IMG/VR virus record: IMGVR_UViG_3300030104_006759
Span: 2,627 to 62,302 of that record
DNA: 59,676 nucleotides
Reading direction: 5' to 3' (one strand)
From: a virus
Positions 6,534 to 12,931 of the stretch are shown here, piece after piece (position 1 is the stretch's first letter; each line of letters opens with the position of its first letter). Both the position numbers and the translations under genes were made by a program. Below the pieces are notes generated by a model. It saw only the letters and a program-made list of their open reading frames with translations, was not told the origin of the DNA and did no database searches.

Positions 6534-6833
6534 ATGATTGGTAACTTAGAACCAGACGAACGTGTTATGGAGAACTCCGTCGTAGATCAAATCGTTAGAG
6601 AAGTAAACAAACTAGGATGGGAGGTTGGAGATAACATCGTAGTAGAAATTGGTGGAACTCAAGTCTCTGGTATTGATGTAGGTGAGGTTTACAATAAGAA
6701 ATGGCAATCACCTAAAGGCACACGTAAGTACAATAAAGATGCATTTATTGTAATTAAAAACCTCAATAGATCTCCTTTTGAACCATCAAAACCAATGGAT
6801 GAGTTTAGTCCAAAGCACAAATACTCTAAATAA
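6534..6833 (+). CDS. hypothetical protein, 99 aa
   Basis: Start set at the ATG directly after the terminator T-run; the open frame extends upstream only through the terminator. Helical N-terminus followed by a beta-rich part (DNIVVEIGGTQVSGIDVGEVY) and a basic C-terminus. No domain recognised. Expressed from its own nested promoter. Confidence 0.65.
   Translation: MIGNLEPDERVMENSVVDQIVREVNKLGWEVGDNIVVEIGGTQVSGIDVGEVYNKKWQSPKGTRKYNKDAFIVIKNLNRSPFEPSKPMDEFSPKHKYSK
6826..6832 (+). promoter_or_regulatory. possible late promoter CTAAATA before glutaredoxin
   Basis: CTAAATA overlaps the stop codon of the previous gene, 20 bases before the glutaredoxin ATG. The motif also occurs by chance wherever a stop TAA follows CT, so the call is weak. 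Confidence 0.3.
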
Positions 6834-6851
6834 ATTTTAAAATTGACCGGT

Positions 6852-7085
6852 ATGTTTATCGTCTATTCAAAAGAAGGATGTCCCTATTGCACACAAGTCG
6901 AACAGGTGTTACAGTTGGCAGAACTTAAGTACGTAATTTATAAACTTGGCGTAGATTTTACTAAAGACTATTACTTTAAAAAGTTTGGCTACGATGCTAG
7001 TTTTCCAAGAGTGCTTAAGGATGAAAATATAATCGGTGGATGCGCCGAAACTGTAAAATATTTAAGAGAGCAAAAATTAGTCTAA
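6852..7085 (+). CDS. grx: glutaredoxin
   Basis: Small dithiol oxidoreductase; phage copies are thought to supply electrons to ribonucleotide reductase. The 77-aa product MFIVYSKEGCPYC has the CPYC active site (C10, C13), the cis-proline loop (SFPRV) and the GGC glutathione-binding loop. Chosen start is ATG 6852; a TTG nine bases upstream is possible. Typical Grx length. Overlaps the next gene by one base (TAATG). Confidence 0.93.
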   Translation: MFIVYSKEGCPYCTQVEQVLQLAELKYVIYKLGVDFTKDYYFKKFGYDASFPRVLKDENIIGGCAETVKYLREQKLV

Positions 7086-7444
7086 TGGAACAAAATCTCA
7101 TCGACATCTATGATCTTGTTGAACACGCAATCGATAATGCATTTGATGGTCAGATGAACTTAAGGTTCTATGATTATTTAAAATCTAGTAAAATTAAAAA
7201 ACACGAAGTAGATTCTTTTATCGAAAGCTCTACTGCTGCTGAACTCAGCGATCTGACAGTAGAACTTGATGAGTATATCAAAGGTGGTGCAGATAACGAG
7301 CACAAACAAATTCGTGAGGGTTATGGACATATTCCTAAACCTCAAGCACGAAAGATCAAAAATTATTTGTATGGCATTCTAGAAGATGCCTGGAGGTATA
7401 GTAATGATCGAAGACCTGGACGAAGAAAAAATCAATCTAAATAA
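7085..7444 (+). CDS. hypothetical protein, 119 aa
   Basis: ATG at 7085 overlaps the grx stop. Largely helical and charged, with a basic C-terminal tail (RPGRRKNQSK) of nucleic-acid-binding character. No domain recognised. Its 3' end overlaps the next gene by 41 bases. Confidence 0.7.
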   Translation: MEQNLIDIYDLVEHAIDNAFDGQMNLRFYDYLKSSKIKKHEVDSFIESSTAAELSDLTVELDEYIKGGADNEHKQIREGYGHIPKPQARKIKNYLYGILEDAWRYSNDRRPGRRKNQSK

Positions 7445-7622
7445 AGAGACCACCCATATTAATCGTGGGTTTGAGTTATTGATAAGAAATAGGAGGAGAG
7501 CACCAAAACCAAAAACTTTTCAAGTGAAGTTTGGTAAGATGATCTCCCTTTTAAGAAGAGAGTTTTATTTTTACTTTGAATTTCACATAGACGTAAAAAA
7601 GGCAAACTCTCAGGAGGTGTAA
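7404..7622 (+). CDS. hypothetical basic protein, 72 aa
   Basis: ATG at 7404 is preferred over an upstream in-frame ATG at 7386 because GGAGG lies at 7392-7396 with a 7-base gap. The product is arginine/lysine-rich in the middle (IRNRRRAPKPK) and aromatic-rich near the end (YFYFEF). Overlaps the previous gene out of frame. Confidence 0.6.
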   Translation: MIEDLDEEKINLNKETTHINRGFELLIRNRRRAPKPKTFQVKFGKMISLLRREFYFYFEFHIDVKKANSQEV

Positions 7623-7623
7623 C

Positions 7624-7866
7624 ATGGAATCAGCAACACCGTATATCTTATTCTTTTGTGGAGCAGGAATCATTGGTTCCTTTTTGATAGGACTTATGGT
7701 AGGATGGTTTGGAAACGACCTGGTGTATGCTTTCCTAAACAAAGAGAAGCAACCAGTCATGCACCCGGAGATGTTTGATGAAAATGGTAACATGCTCCCT
7801 GATGAAATTTTAGCTGTAAGATTTGAAAACGATTATGAGCCCGACGAAGACGACGACAACGAGTAA
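7624..7866 (+). CDS. single-span membrane protein, 80 aa
   Basis: Good Shine-Dalgarno (AGGAGGT) upstream. One N-terminal transmembrane helix (residues 7-30, rich in G, F, I, L) followed by a soluble acidic tail ending EDDDNE. Overlaps the following gene by 32 bases. Unknown function. Confidence 0.7.
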   Translation: MESATPYILFFCGAGIIGSFLIGLMVGWFGNDLVYAFLNKEKQPVMHPEMFDENGNMLPDEILAVRFENDYEPDEDDDNE

Positions 7867-8452
7867 GTCTAAGGCCACCACTACAAGAAAGAGAGTGGCA
7901 AAAACAAAGACTACAAATACACCCATCCCGGATCTCCCTACAAATCCATTTGTTTTTGAGATTCTTGAAGTTGTTTCTAAACAACGAACCAAAGCAAAGA
8001 AAGTAGAGGCACTGAAAAAATATGAGCATGATTCTCTCAAAGTAATCTTTGTGTGGAACTTTGATGAGTCTGTAATTTCCCTACTCCCTGAAGGTGACGT
8101 TCCTTATGGTGATGTGAAAGATCAGAACGTTTACACTGGCACCCTTTCTGATAATCTCTCCAGAGAAGCAGCAGGCGGTGAGGCTGCCACCAAGCAGGAT
8201 CTCCAAGGGCAGGGAAGAACTTCTCTTAGAAGAGAGTATCAGAACCTGTATCACTACGTTCAAGGAGGCAATAACACCCTCTCAACGATTCGTAGGGAAA
8301 TGATGTTCATCAACCTACTTGAAGGCCTTCATCCAAGAGAAGCAGAGGTTATTTGTCTTGTAAAGGATGGCAAACTCTCTGACAAATATAAAGTTACTCT
8401 TGATGTTGTGCAGGAAGCATATTCTGACATTCAGTGGGGTGGTCGTTCATGA
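7835..8452 (+). CDS. conserved T4-like phage protein (DUF6433-like)
   Basis: 205 aa from ATG 7835; an in-frame TTG at 7823 is a weaker start. A Thr/Lys-rich disordered N-terminus (residues 1-30) precedes a helical domain starting NPFVFEILEVVSKQ, with a central Ala/Gly/Gln-rich loop. The pattern is that of the family annotated DUF6433 in T4-like phages, recalled without a search. Function unknown; it sits in the early small-gene region. Confidence 0.7.
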   Translation: MSPTKTTTTSKSKATTTRKRVAKTKTTNTPIPDLPTNPFVFEILEVVSKQRTKAKKVEALKKYEHDSLKVIFVWNFDESVISLLPEGDVPYGDVKDQNVYTGTLSDNLSREAAGGEAATKQDLQGQGRTSLRREYQNLYHYVQGGNNTLSTIRREMMFINLLEGLHPREAEVICLVKDGKLSDKYKVTLDVVQEAYSDIQWGGRS

Positions 8453-8802
8453 CAGTTACAGTCGAAAAAGATCAAGAACCACAAGAAAAAGAAATGGCAG
8501 AGTTCGGATCGGATCAAAATAAATTGAATCCCTCTGATTATGGATGTCAAATTCTCCTGGAAAAAACTACTTTAGATAGTGCGAATGATAAAAGTTTCCC
8601 TACTGATGCCAGATTAATCTGGTATGTTGTAGACGGCAAGGAGCACATTGACCTTACTCGTTGTGGTAAGGTATCAAAGTTGTTTGACTTGTACTATGAC
8701 ATGTATGGGAAAAATGCTGTACAAAAAATTGATTTTGGATTTGGATCAATTAACCCCAAGTTGTGGGGAGTAAAACCTAAGAAAGAAAAGAAAAGAAAAT
8801 GA
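8449..8802 (+). CDS. hypothetical protein, 117 aa
   Basis: ATG at 8449 overlaps the preceding stop (ATGA). Contains a beta-strand-rich centre (DARLIWYVVDGKEHIDLTR) and a strongly basic C-terminus (KPKKEKKRK). Conserved-looking cyanophage protein without recognised domain. Confidence 0.7.
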   Translation: MTVTVEKDQEPQEKEMAEFGSDQNKLNPSDYGCQILLEKTTLDSANDKSFPTDARLIWYVVDGKEHIDLTRCGKVSKLFDLYYDMYGKNAVQKIDFGFGSINPKLWGVKPKKEKKRK

Positions 8803-9077
8803 GTGATGAATTTCTCAAAGAACAAATAAATGCACTTATTAGAGATGAAATTCAAGAAGTCATTAATGACTATGTTGATTCTGAAGATGAGGTGAAAAAA
8901 AGTGGCCTTGGATTCGTTCCGAGAGAGGATGAAAAAAAACTCAAGGTTAACATCTCTAATGAAGAAGTTAACAAACTCATCAAAGAATACAAAAAAATTA
9001 AGAAGAGGGAGAAATCAAACTTCTCCCAAATTAAAAGACTTGGATTGGTCGATAAGAATGGTAAACCATTGACTTGA
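8799..9077 (+). CDS. hypothetical charged helical protein, 92 aa
   Basis: Overlaps the previous gene by 4 bases. Highly charged (E, K), predicted helical with coiled-coil-like stretches at both ends. No domain recognised. A TTGACA promoter box overlaps its stop. Confidence 0.7.
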   Translation: MSDEFLKEQINALIRDEIQEVINDYVDSEDEVKKSGLGFVPREDEKKLKVNISNEEVNKLIKEYKKIKKREKSNFSQIKRLGLVDKNGKPLT

Positions 9078-9102
9078 CATCCAAAGTAAATCGTATTATG
9101 CT
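9074..9102 (+). promoter_or_regulatory. putative sigma-70-type promoter
   Basis: TTGACA (9074-9079), 17-base spacer, TATGCT (9097-9102), 24 bases before the ATG at 9126. The -35 box is perfect, the -10 box fair. Confidence 0.45.
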
Positions 9103-9125
9103 TCAAACCATGTATCATTAATATC

Positions 9126-9323
9126 ATGTATAAACCATACTCACCAGAGTGGCATCGCAAAAGATTTCTAAGGGAATCACTAGATCTATACTTTGACAAT
9201 TATGTTGAGGCTGATGTGATTTACGCAGATATTATGGATATTATTCATGAGCGATCTGAGGATGCCACTGCTGAATTGCGAAGGGCATCTGACTTAGAAT
9301 CCAAACTCAAAAGAAAAAAGTAA
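9126..9323 (+). CDS. hypothetical protein, 65 aa
   Basis: Short basic/aromatic N-terminus (MYKPYSPEWHRKRF), then an acidic helix and a basic end (LKRKK). Resembles small conserved cyanophage proteins. First gene of a tightly packed set running to 10171. Confidence 0.7.
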   Translation: MYKPYSPEWHRKRFLRESLDLYFDNYVEADVIYADIMDIIHERSEDATAELRRASDLESKLKRKK

Positions 9324-9324
9324 C

Positions 9325-9639
9325 ATGCTTTCTACTCAATACAGACTTAGACTAGAGTCCATTTGTAGATGTATTGCGAATAAAGAAGAAGTTCCTTTGG
9401 AAGATATGATTTGGGCGGAGAAACTTTCCAAAGCACACACCACTGCTAGAGACTGGTTGCAGAAGGCAAGACGCCAAGCAACTCAGGATATTCAAGAAGG
9501 TAGTATGGATGATTTTATGAATAGGATGGGGCTAGGAGACCCCGACCCATCCAATTATAGAGCGGGGTTCGATAGTGCAGAAGATATTACTGATTGGTTT
9601 CAAAGAGATAGACCTGATGATTGGAGGCAAAGAGATTGA
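9325..9639 (+). CDS. hypothetical protein, 104 aa
   Basis: Soluble, helical N-terminal half (YRLRLESICRCIANKEEV) and an acidic, tryptophan-containing C-terminus (DWFQRDRPDDWRQRD). Starts one base after the previous stop and overlaps the next gene. Function unknown. Confidence 0.7.
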   Translation: MLSTQYRLRLESICRCIANKEEVPLEDMIWAEKLSKAHTTARDWLQKARRQATQDIQEGSMDDFMNRMGLGDPDPSNYRAGFDSAEDITDWFQRDRPDDWRQRD

Positions 9640-9875
9640 TGCAGGCATTAGTATATTCAAATGGTGGTCAAGAGTCTGAGAGAGCAAAACAACTTCTGGA
9701 AAACCTTGGACAAGACATCAGAGAATTTTTATTAGATGAAGATTTTACTGATAAACAATTCAGAGCAGAGTTTGGAAAGGAAGCAGAGTATCCACAAATC
9801 TCTGTTGGACTGAATCATAGAGGAAGTTTGAAAGAGACTCTTAACTTTCTTAAGGAAGAGGGAATGTTTGTATGA
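9639..9875 (+). CDS. cysteine-less glutaredoxin-like protein
   Basis: 78 aa from ATG 9639 (TGATG overlap). Aligned by eye with the glutaredoxin at 6852: MQALVYSNGGQESERAKQLL corresponds to MFIVYSKEGCPYCTQVEQVL, followed by DFTDKQFRAEFG (DFTKDYYFKKFG in the true Grx), the cis-proline loop YPQI and a RGSLKETLNFLKE end. Both active-site cysteines are gone, so it cannot be a redox enzyme; a scaffold, inhibitor or protein-binding role is possible. The shared DFT-K-F-FG block suggests the two genes are paralogues. Confidence 0.65.
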   Translation: MQALVYSNGGQESERAKQLLENLGQDIREFLLDEDFTDKQFRAEFGKEAEYPQISVGLNHRGSLKETLNFLKEEGMFV

Positions 9876-10171
9876 AGGGATTTGGAAAAAAGTCTATTGA
9901 AAAAAATGATGACCAAGATGAATATGTAAGGTTGTCAAAACAATATAGAAGTATTAAAAAACGTGCTAACTCTGCTATTCATGAAGTCAACCGCATGGAT
10001 GGAAAAGAACCAGAGATTGATTGGACTAAGCACGATCAAGAGGTAGAGGAGTATTATGAAAATAATCCGTTAGAAGAATACGAGGAGACATACCAAGATA
10101 GCCTATCAGAGTTCTTGTCAAGCAGGGGTGATGGTCACGAACATGAATACGTTGGGGATGGAGATGATTAG
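9872..10171 (+). CDS. hypothetical acidic protein, 99 aa
   Basis: Overlaps the previous gene by 4 bases. Basic N-terminus (MKGFGKKSIEK), then acidic, tyrosine-rich stretches. No domain recognised. Last gene before the 10.2-kb promoter. Confidence 0.7.
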   Translation: MKGFGKKSIEKNDDQDEYVRLSKQYRSIKKRANSAIHEVNRMDGKEPEIDWTKHDQEVEEYYENNPLEEYEETYQDSLSEFLSSRGDGHEHEYVGDGDD

Positions 10172-10197
10172 TTTGGTATCATGCTATACCCAACTAC

Positions 10198-10226
10198 TTG
10201 ACTATATACTATATGAGGTCTATAAT
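10198..10226 (+). promoter_or_regulatory. strong sigma-70-type promoter
   Basis: TTGACT (10198-10203), 17-base spacer and a perfect TATAAT (10221-10226). Predicted start near 10233, exactly at the structured leader. Confidence 0.75.
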
Positions 10227-10232
10227 AGACCT
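10216..10232 (+). promoter_or_regulatory. palindromic operator over the -10 box
   Basis: AGGTCTAT-A-ATAGACCT is a perfect 8-bp inverted repeat with a single central base, covering the TATAAT box. A dimeric repressor bound here would block the promoter; the protein is unknown. Confidence 0.55.
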
Positions 10233-10285
10233 GTCGTTCATCCCTTCGGGGACGCAAGTAAGTCGCGGAACGGAGCGTTCATCCT
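10233..10285 (+). promoter_or_regulatory. structured leader with alternative pairings
   Basis: TCCC-TTCG-GGGA (10241-10252) is a UUCG tetraloop hairpin. CGTTCATCC occurs twice (10235-10243, 10276-10284), and the GAACG at 10268-10272 between them can pair with either copy (10235-10239 or 10276-10280). GGAG at 10272-10275 is the likely ribosome site for the ATG at 10286, so the choice of pairing could gate translation. Similar leader sequence seems familiar from other cyanophages, but no RNA family name is certain. Confidence 0.5.
10249..10274 (+). repeat. direct repeat GGGACGCAA-N9-GGAACGGA, copy 1
   Basis: GGGACGCAA, nine variable bases, then GGAACGGA. The same 26-base pattern recurs at 10431-10456, before the next micro-gene. 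Confidence 0.6.
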
Positions 10286-10447
10286 ATGGTAGAGTTCTTA
10301 TTGTATTCAAGTCTGTTATGTGAAGATGCTGATGCTATTATGCTCAGGATCAAAAAACATGAGAACATGGATAACCATATTAAAGTGGAACTCATTGAAA
10401 CAATTGAGGATTCAACTCCTCATTGTCCATGGGACGCAAACGACTAA
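10286..10447 (+). CDS. conserved cyanophage/cyanobacterial micro-protein, 53 aa
   Basis: MVEFLLYSSLLCEDADAIML then a charged helix and the ending STPHCPWDAND. The pattern (hydrophobic FLLYSSLLC start, HCxWDAND end) is one I associate with a small conserved protein shared by marine picocyanobacteria and their phages; function unknown. Expressed from the 10198 promoter through the structured leader. The last codons contain copy 2 of the GGGACGCAA repeat. Confidence 0.65.
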   Translation: MVEFLLYSSLLCEDADAIMLRIKKHENMDNHIKVELIETIEDSTPHCPWDAND

Positions 10448-10456
10448 AGGAACGGA
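10431..10456 (+). repeat. direct repeat GGGACGCAA-N9-GGAACGGA, copy 2
   Basis: Same outer blocks as 10249-10274 with a different centre; covers the stop codon of the 10286 gene and lies just before the hairpin that hides the next ribosome site. Confidence 0.6.
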
Positions 10457-10481
10457 CCTAAAAATCCAACTACTTTAGGAG
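10457..10481 (+). promoter_or_regulatory. hairpin masking the Shine-Dalgarno of the 10489 gene
   Basis: CCTAAA (10457-10462) pairs perfectly with TTTAGG (10474-10479), an 11-base loop apart. The 3' arm overlaps the ribosome site TTAGGAG (10475-10481) of the ATG at 10489, so folding would lower translation. Confidence 0.5.
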
Positions 10482-10488
10482 TAAACTC

Positions 10489-10656
10489 ATGAACACCTTA
10501 AACATGATTCGCAGGCAGATCAACAAAGCTGCTGCACTTCACGACGCTCAGATCTCTCACACCTCATATCGTGGTGTTGAGTATGATACTCGTTGTGTAG
10601 AAAACAAGGAAACTCACGGTACATTCTGCTATCGTGGTAATACCTACAGCAAGTGA
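10489..10656 (+). CDS. DUF4278-like micro-protein, 55 aa
   Basis: MNTLNMIRRQINKAAALHDA, then SYRGVEYDT and TFCYRGNTYSK: two YRGxxY elements typical of the DUF4278 family found in cyanobacteria and cyanophages. Strong Shine-Dalgarno TTTAGGAG, partly hidden in a hairpin. Second gene of the 10198 transcript; a terminator follows 7 bases after the stop. Function unknown. Confidence 0.75.
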   Translation: MNTLNMIRRQINKAAALHDAQISHTSYRGVEYDTRCVENKETHGTFCYRGNTYSK

Positions 10657-10663
10657 ACTGCAG

Positions 10664-10692
10664 AGAGAGGGTTACAAACCCTCTCTTTTTTT
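10664..10692 (+). terminator. intrinsic terminator
   Basis: AGAGAGGGTT (10664-10673) pairs perfectly with AACCCTCTCT (10677-10686) and is followed by seven T. Ends the 10198 transcript. The following 95 bases up to the 10788 promoter contain nothing recognisable. Confidence 0.9.
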
Positions 10693-10787
10693 GTACTTAT
10701 GTAAAAATGAAATATATGTTAGTTAATTTACACAAACTCTTATAGATATGGTAGGATTAATGAGAGGACTTATGTAACCAAAATTTT

Positions 10788-10816
10788 TTGTTATCTTGGT
10801 ATGTCCTTTTTATAGT
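10788..10816 (+). promoter_or_regulatory. putative sigma-70-type promoter
   Basis: TTGTTA (10788-10793), 17-base spacer, TATAGT (10811-10816). Its position argues for translation starting at 10832 rather than at upstream in-frame starts. Confidence 0.5.
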
Positions 10817-10831
10817 GTAATGGGGGACATT

Positions 10832-11014
10832 ATGCACAATCTTATTTCATACAATCAGTTAGCAGGTTGGAGGCAAAGTGTAGAGCGATTATCAAAAACC
10901 ATAGACCGTTCCATGGAGGAGTCTGACCTAATAAATGATTACTATAATTGTCTTATAGAATGCGATGATGACCAGGCTACATGTAAAAGAATTTGTAGGA
11001 GGATGTTAAGCTAA
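10832..11014 (+). CDS. hypothetical protein, 60 aa
   Basis: Start chosen at ATG 10832 (GGGGG five bases upstream, downstream of the predicted transcript start); ATG 10820 and TTG 10796 are in frame. The C-terminus is cysteine-containing (YYNCLIECDDDQATCKRICRRM) with three to four regularly placed cysteines. No domain known. Followed by a terminator. Confidence 0.6.
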   Translation: MHNLISYNQLAGWRQSVERLSKTIDRSMEESDLINDYYNCLIECDDDQATCKRICRRMLS

Positions 11015-11030
11015 GTCTAATTTCGCATAT

Positions 11031-11055
11031 GAGGGGTTGCGGCCCCTCTTTTTTT
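11031..11055 (+). terminator. intrinsic terminator
   Basis: GAGGGG (11031-11036) pairs with CCCCTC (11043-11048) around TTGCGG, then seven T. As in the nested modules, ATG follows the T-run, but that frame closes after 16 codons. Confidence 0.85.
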
Positions 11056-11087
11056 ATGCTAATATGTCTACACCATAACTCACACTC

Positions 11088-11258
11088 ATGGATAAAGAGA
11101 GGTTAAAACTGATTGTCAGGAATCTTGAGTCTTTGATAGACTGTCTTAAGTCAGAGGTATATTCTGATGTCGATGCTTATAAAGCAGAGAACTATGATGA
11201 TCCTCCGCAAAACTATATAATTGATTACGACGAAGTATTTGAAGATGACGATGACTGA
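11088..11258 (+). CDS. hypothetical acidic protein upstream of thyX, 56 aa
   Basis: MDKERLKLIVRNLESLIDCL helical start, then a tyrosine/aspartate-rich end (DEVFEDDDD). Overlaps thyX by 8 bases, so it is probably coupled to it. Function unknown. Confidence 0.65.
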   Translation: MDKERLKLIVRNLESLIDCLKSEVYSDVDAYKAENYDDPPQNYIIDYDEVFEDDDD

Positions 11259-11892
11259 ACCAGTAAAATTAGTTTCTGTTACTCCCGATGCAGAACAAAC
11301 CATGGCGTACATTGCCAGAGTATCTAACCCAAAGAATCAAGACAATGAAAAGTATGCTGGTCTTCTTCGCTATTGTATTAAGCATAATCATTGGTCTGTT
11401 TTTGAACAGTCCTCAATGACCTTGGAAATTGAAACCACGAGAGCAATCGCAGCTCAAATTTTGCGTCACCGTAGTTTTACATTTCAAGAGTTTTCGCAGC
11501 GGTATGCTAACAGTTCTCTGCTTAGTGATAAGATTCCTCTACCTGAACTTCGTCGTCAGGATGATAAGAATCGTCAAAACTCTATCGACGATCTTGATCC
11601 ATTTGAGGTTCAAAAACTTGAACTGCAGATGCAAACGCTGTTTGATTCATCGATGGCATTGTATCAGCAGATGCTTGGGCGTGGCGTGGCAAAGGAATGT
11701 GCAAGAATGGTGCTCCCACTCTGTACGCCTACCAAAATTTACATGACAGGCTCCTGTCGTTCATGGATTCATTACATAGATCTAAGATCTGCACATGGTA
11801 CACAGAAAGAGCACATGGATATTGCAAATGCATGCAGGAAAGTTTTTATGGAACAGTTTCCTGAAGTCTCTGAAGCCCTTGAGTGGGTCTAA
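11251..11892 (+). CDS. thyX: FAD-dependent thymidylate synthase
   Basis: ThyX makes dTMP from dUMP using methylene-THF, NADPH and FAD. The 213-aa product has the signature RHRSFTFQEFSQRY (RHRx7S), the N-terminal HNHWSVFEQSSMTLEI strand region and SWIHYIDLR with ARMVLP. ATG 11251 is preferred; ATG 11245 is an in-frame alternative. Provides thymidine for phage DNA alongside purC and purN. Confidence 0.96.
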   Translation: MTEPVKLVSVTPDAEQTMAYIARVSNPKNQDNEKYAGLLRYCIKHNHWSVFEQSSMTLEIETTRAIAAQILRHRSFTFQEFSQRYANSSLLSDKIPLPELRRQDDKNRQNSIDDLDPFEVQKLELQMQTLFDSSMALYQQMLGRGVAKECARMVLPLCTPTKIYMTGSCRSWIHYIDLRSAHGTQKEHMDIANACRKVFMEQFPEVSEALEWV

Positions 11893-11895
11893 ATA
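11889..11895 (+). promoter_or_regulatory. possible late promoter CTAAATA
   Basis: CTAAATA overlaps the thyX stop, 22 bases before the ATG at 11917. Same core as the psbD and 45064 late promoters; weak because stop codons often create it. Confidence 0.3.
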
Positions 11896-11916
11896 TTCCT
11901 ACACATAATTTTACGC

Positions 11917-12165
11917 ATGGCAACATACCCTGTTATTAATAAAGAAACTGGTGAACAAAAAGAAGTAGTTCTCAGTGTACATGAATGGGCAACGTGGTGT
12001 GATGATAATCCTGAGTGGCAGAGGGATTGGTCAGATCCAACAACAGCGCCTAGTTCTGGAGAACTTGGAGAAGTTTATGACAAACTCAAAAAGTCTCATC
12101 CAGGGTGGAATGATGTCCTTTACAAGGCGTCGAAAGCGCCTGGCTCCAGAGTAAAACCTGTTTAA
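11917..12165 (+). CDS. conserved cyanophage hypothetical protein, 82 aa
   Basis: MATYPVINKETGEQKEVVLS suggests a short beta ribbon, then a tryptophan-rich acidic part (WATWCDDNPEWQRDWSDP) and NPGW-like PGWNDVLYKASKAPGSRVK end. Pattern resembles small proteins sometimes labelled FmdB-like regulators in cyanophages, but the zinc-ribbon cysteines are absent. Function unknown. Confidence 0.7.
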   Translation: MATYPVINKETGEQKEVVLSVHEWATWCDDNPEWQRDWSDPTTAPSSGELGEVYDKLKKSHPGWNDVLYKASKAPGSRVKPV

Positions 12166-12175
12166 TTAAACACTT

Positions 12176-12931
12176 ATGCCAAGAAAAAGAAAAGTATCTG
12201 ACGCACCAATCGGAGTTGGCTTGACTGCCAAACAAATGAAGAGAAAGAAACCAATCAACTCCGATTTTCTTCGTGAAATTGAACCATTAACAGAGAATCA
12301 AAAAATCTTATATGATTCTTATGATGCTGGTAAAAATATTGTTGCGTATGGCGCAGCAGGAACAGGTAAAACATTCATAACCCTCTACAACGCTCTCTGT
12401 GATGTCTTAGATCCAACGACACCATACGAAAAGATCTACCTCGTCAGGTCCCTTGTGGCCACCAGAGAGATCGGTTTCCTCCCAGGAGACCATGAGGATA
12501 AGTCCTCTCTTTACCAGATTCCATATAAGAATATGGTGAAGTATATGTTTGAACTTCCTACAGAAGCAGATTTTGAGATGCTGTATGGCAATCTTAAAAC
12601 TCAAGGAACTATCTCATTCTGGTCCACAAGTTTTATTCGTGGAACAACTCTTGACAATGCGATTGTTATTGTTGACGAATTTCAAAACTTAAATTATCAT
12701 GAACTTGATAGTATTATTACTAGGGTTGGTGAAAATACCAAGATCATGTTCTGCGGTGACGCAACTCAATCTGATTTACTAAAACAGAATGAGAGAAATG
12801 GTATTGTGGATTTCATGAGAATTCTTCGACTCATGCCCTCAGTCGATATGGTTGAGTTTGGTGTTGAGGATATTGTCAGATCTGGATTGTGTAAGGAATA
12901 CTTAATTGCGAAATTAGAACTTGGCTTATGA
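12176..12931 (+). CDS. phoH: PhoH-like ATPase
   Basis: A 251-aa P-loop NTPase of the PhoH family, ubiquitous in marine phages; its role (RNA or phosphate-stress related) is unsettled. Walker A GAAGTGKT at residues 59-66, Walker B IVIVDE at 163-168 and CGDATQSD sensor near 193. A basic N-terminus precedes it. Overlaps the exonuclease gene by 4 bases (ATGA). Confidence 0.95.
   Translation: MPRKRKVSDAPIGVGLTAKQMKRKKPINSDFLREIEPLTENQKILYDSYDAGKNIVAYGAAGTGKTFITLYNALCDVLDPTTPYEKIYLVRSLVATREIGFLPGDHEDKSSLYQIPYKNMVKYMFELPTEADFEMLYGNLKTQGTISFWSTSFIRGTTLDNAIVIVDEFQNLNYHELDSIITRVGENTKIMFCGDATQSDLLKQNERNGIVDFMRILRLMPSVDMVEFGVEDIVRSGLCKEYLIAKLELGL

Noticed and set aside
7437-7443. CTAAATA as a late promoter inside 7085-7622
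   Set aside because: It lies at a stop codon inside an overlapping gene, too far (about 180 bases) from the next gene start, and is likely chance in AT-rich sequence.
11031-11058. Fourth copy of the nested promoter-terminator-start module
   Set aside because: Hairpin and T7-ATG are present, but no acceptable -35/-10 lies at the required distance and the frame closes after 16 codons.
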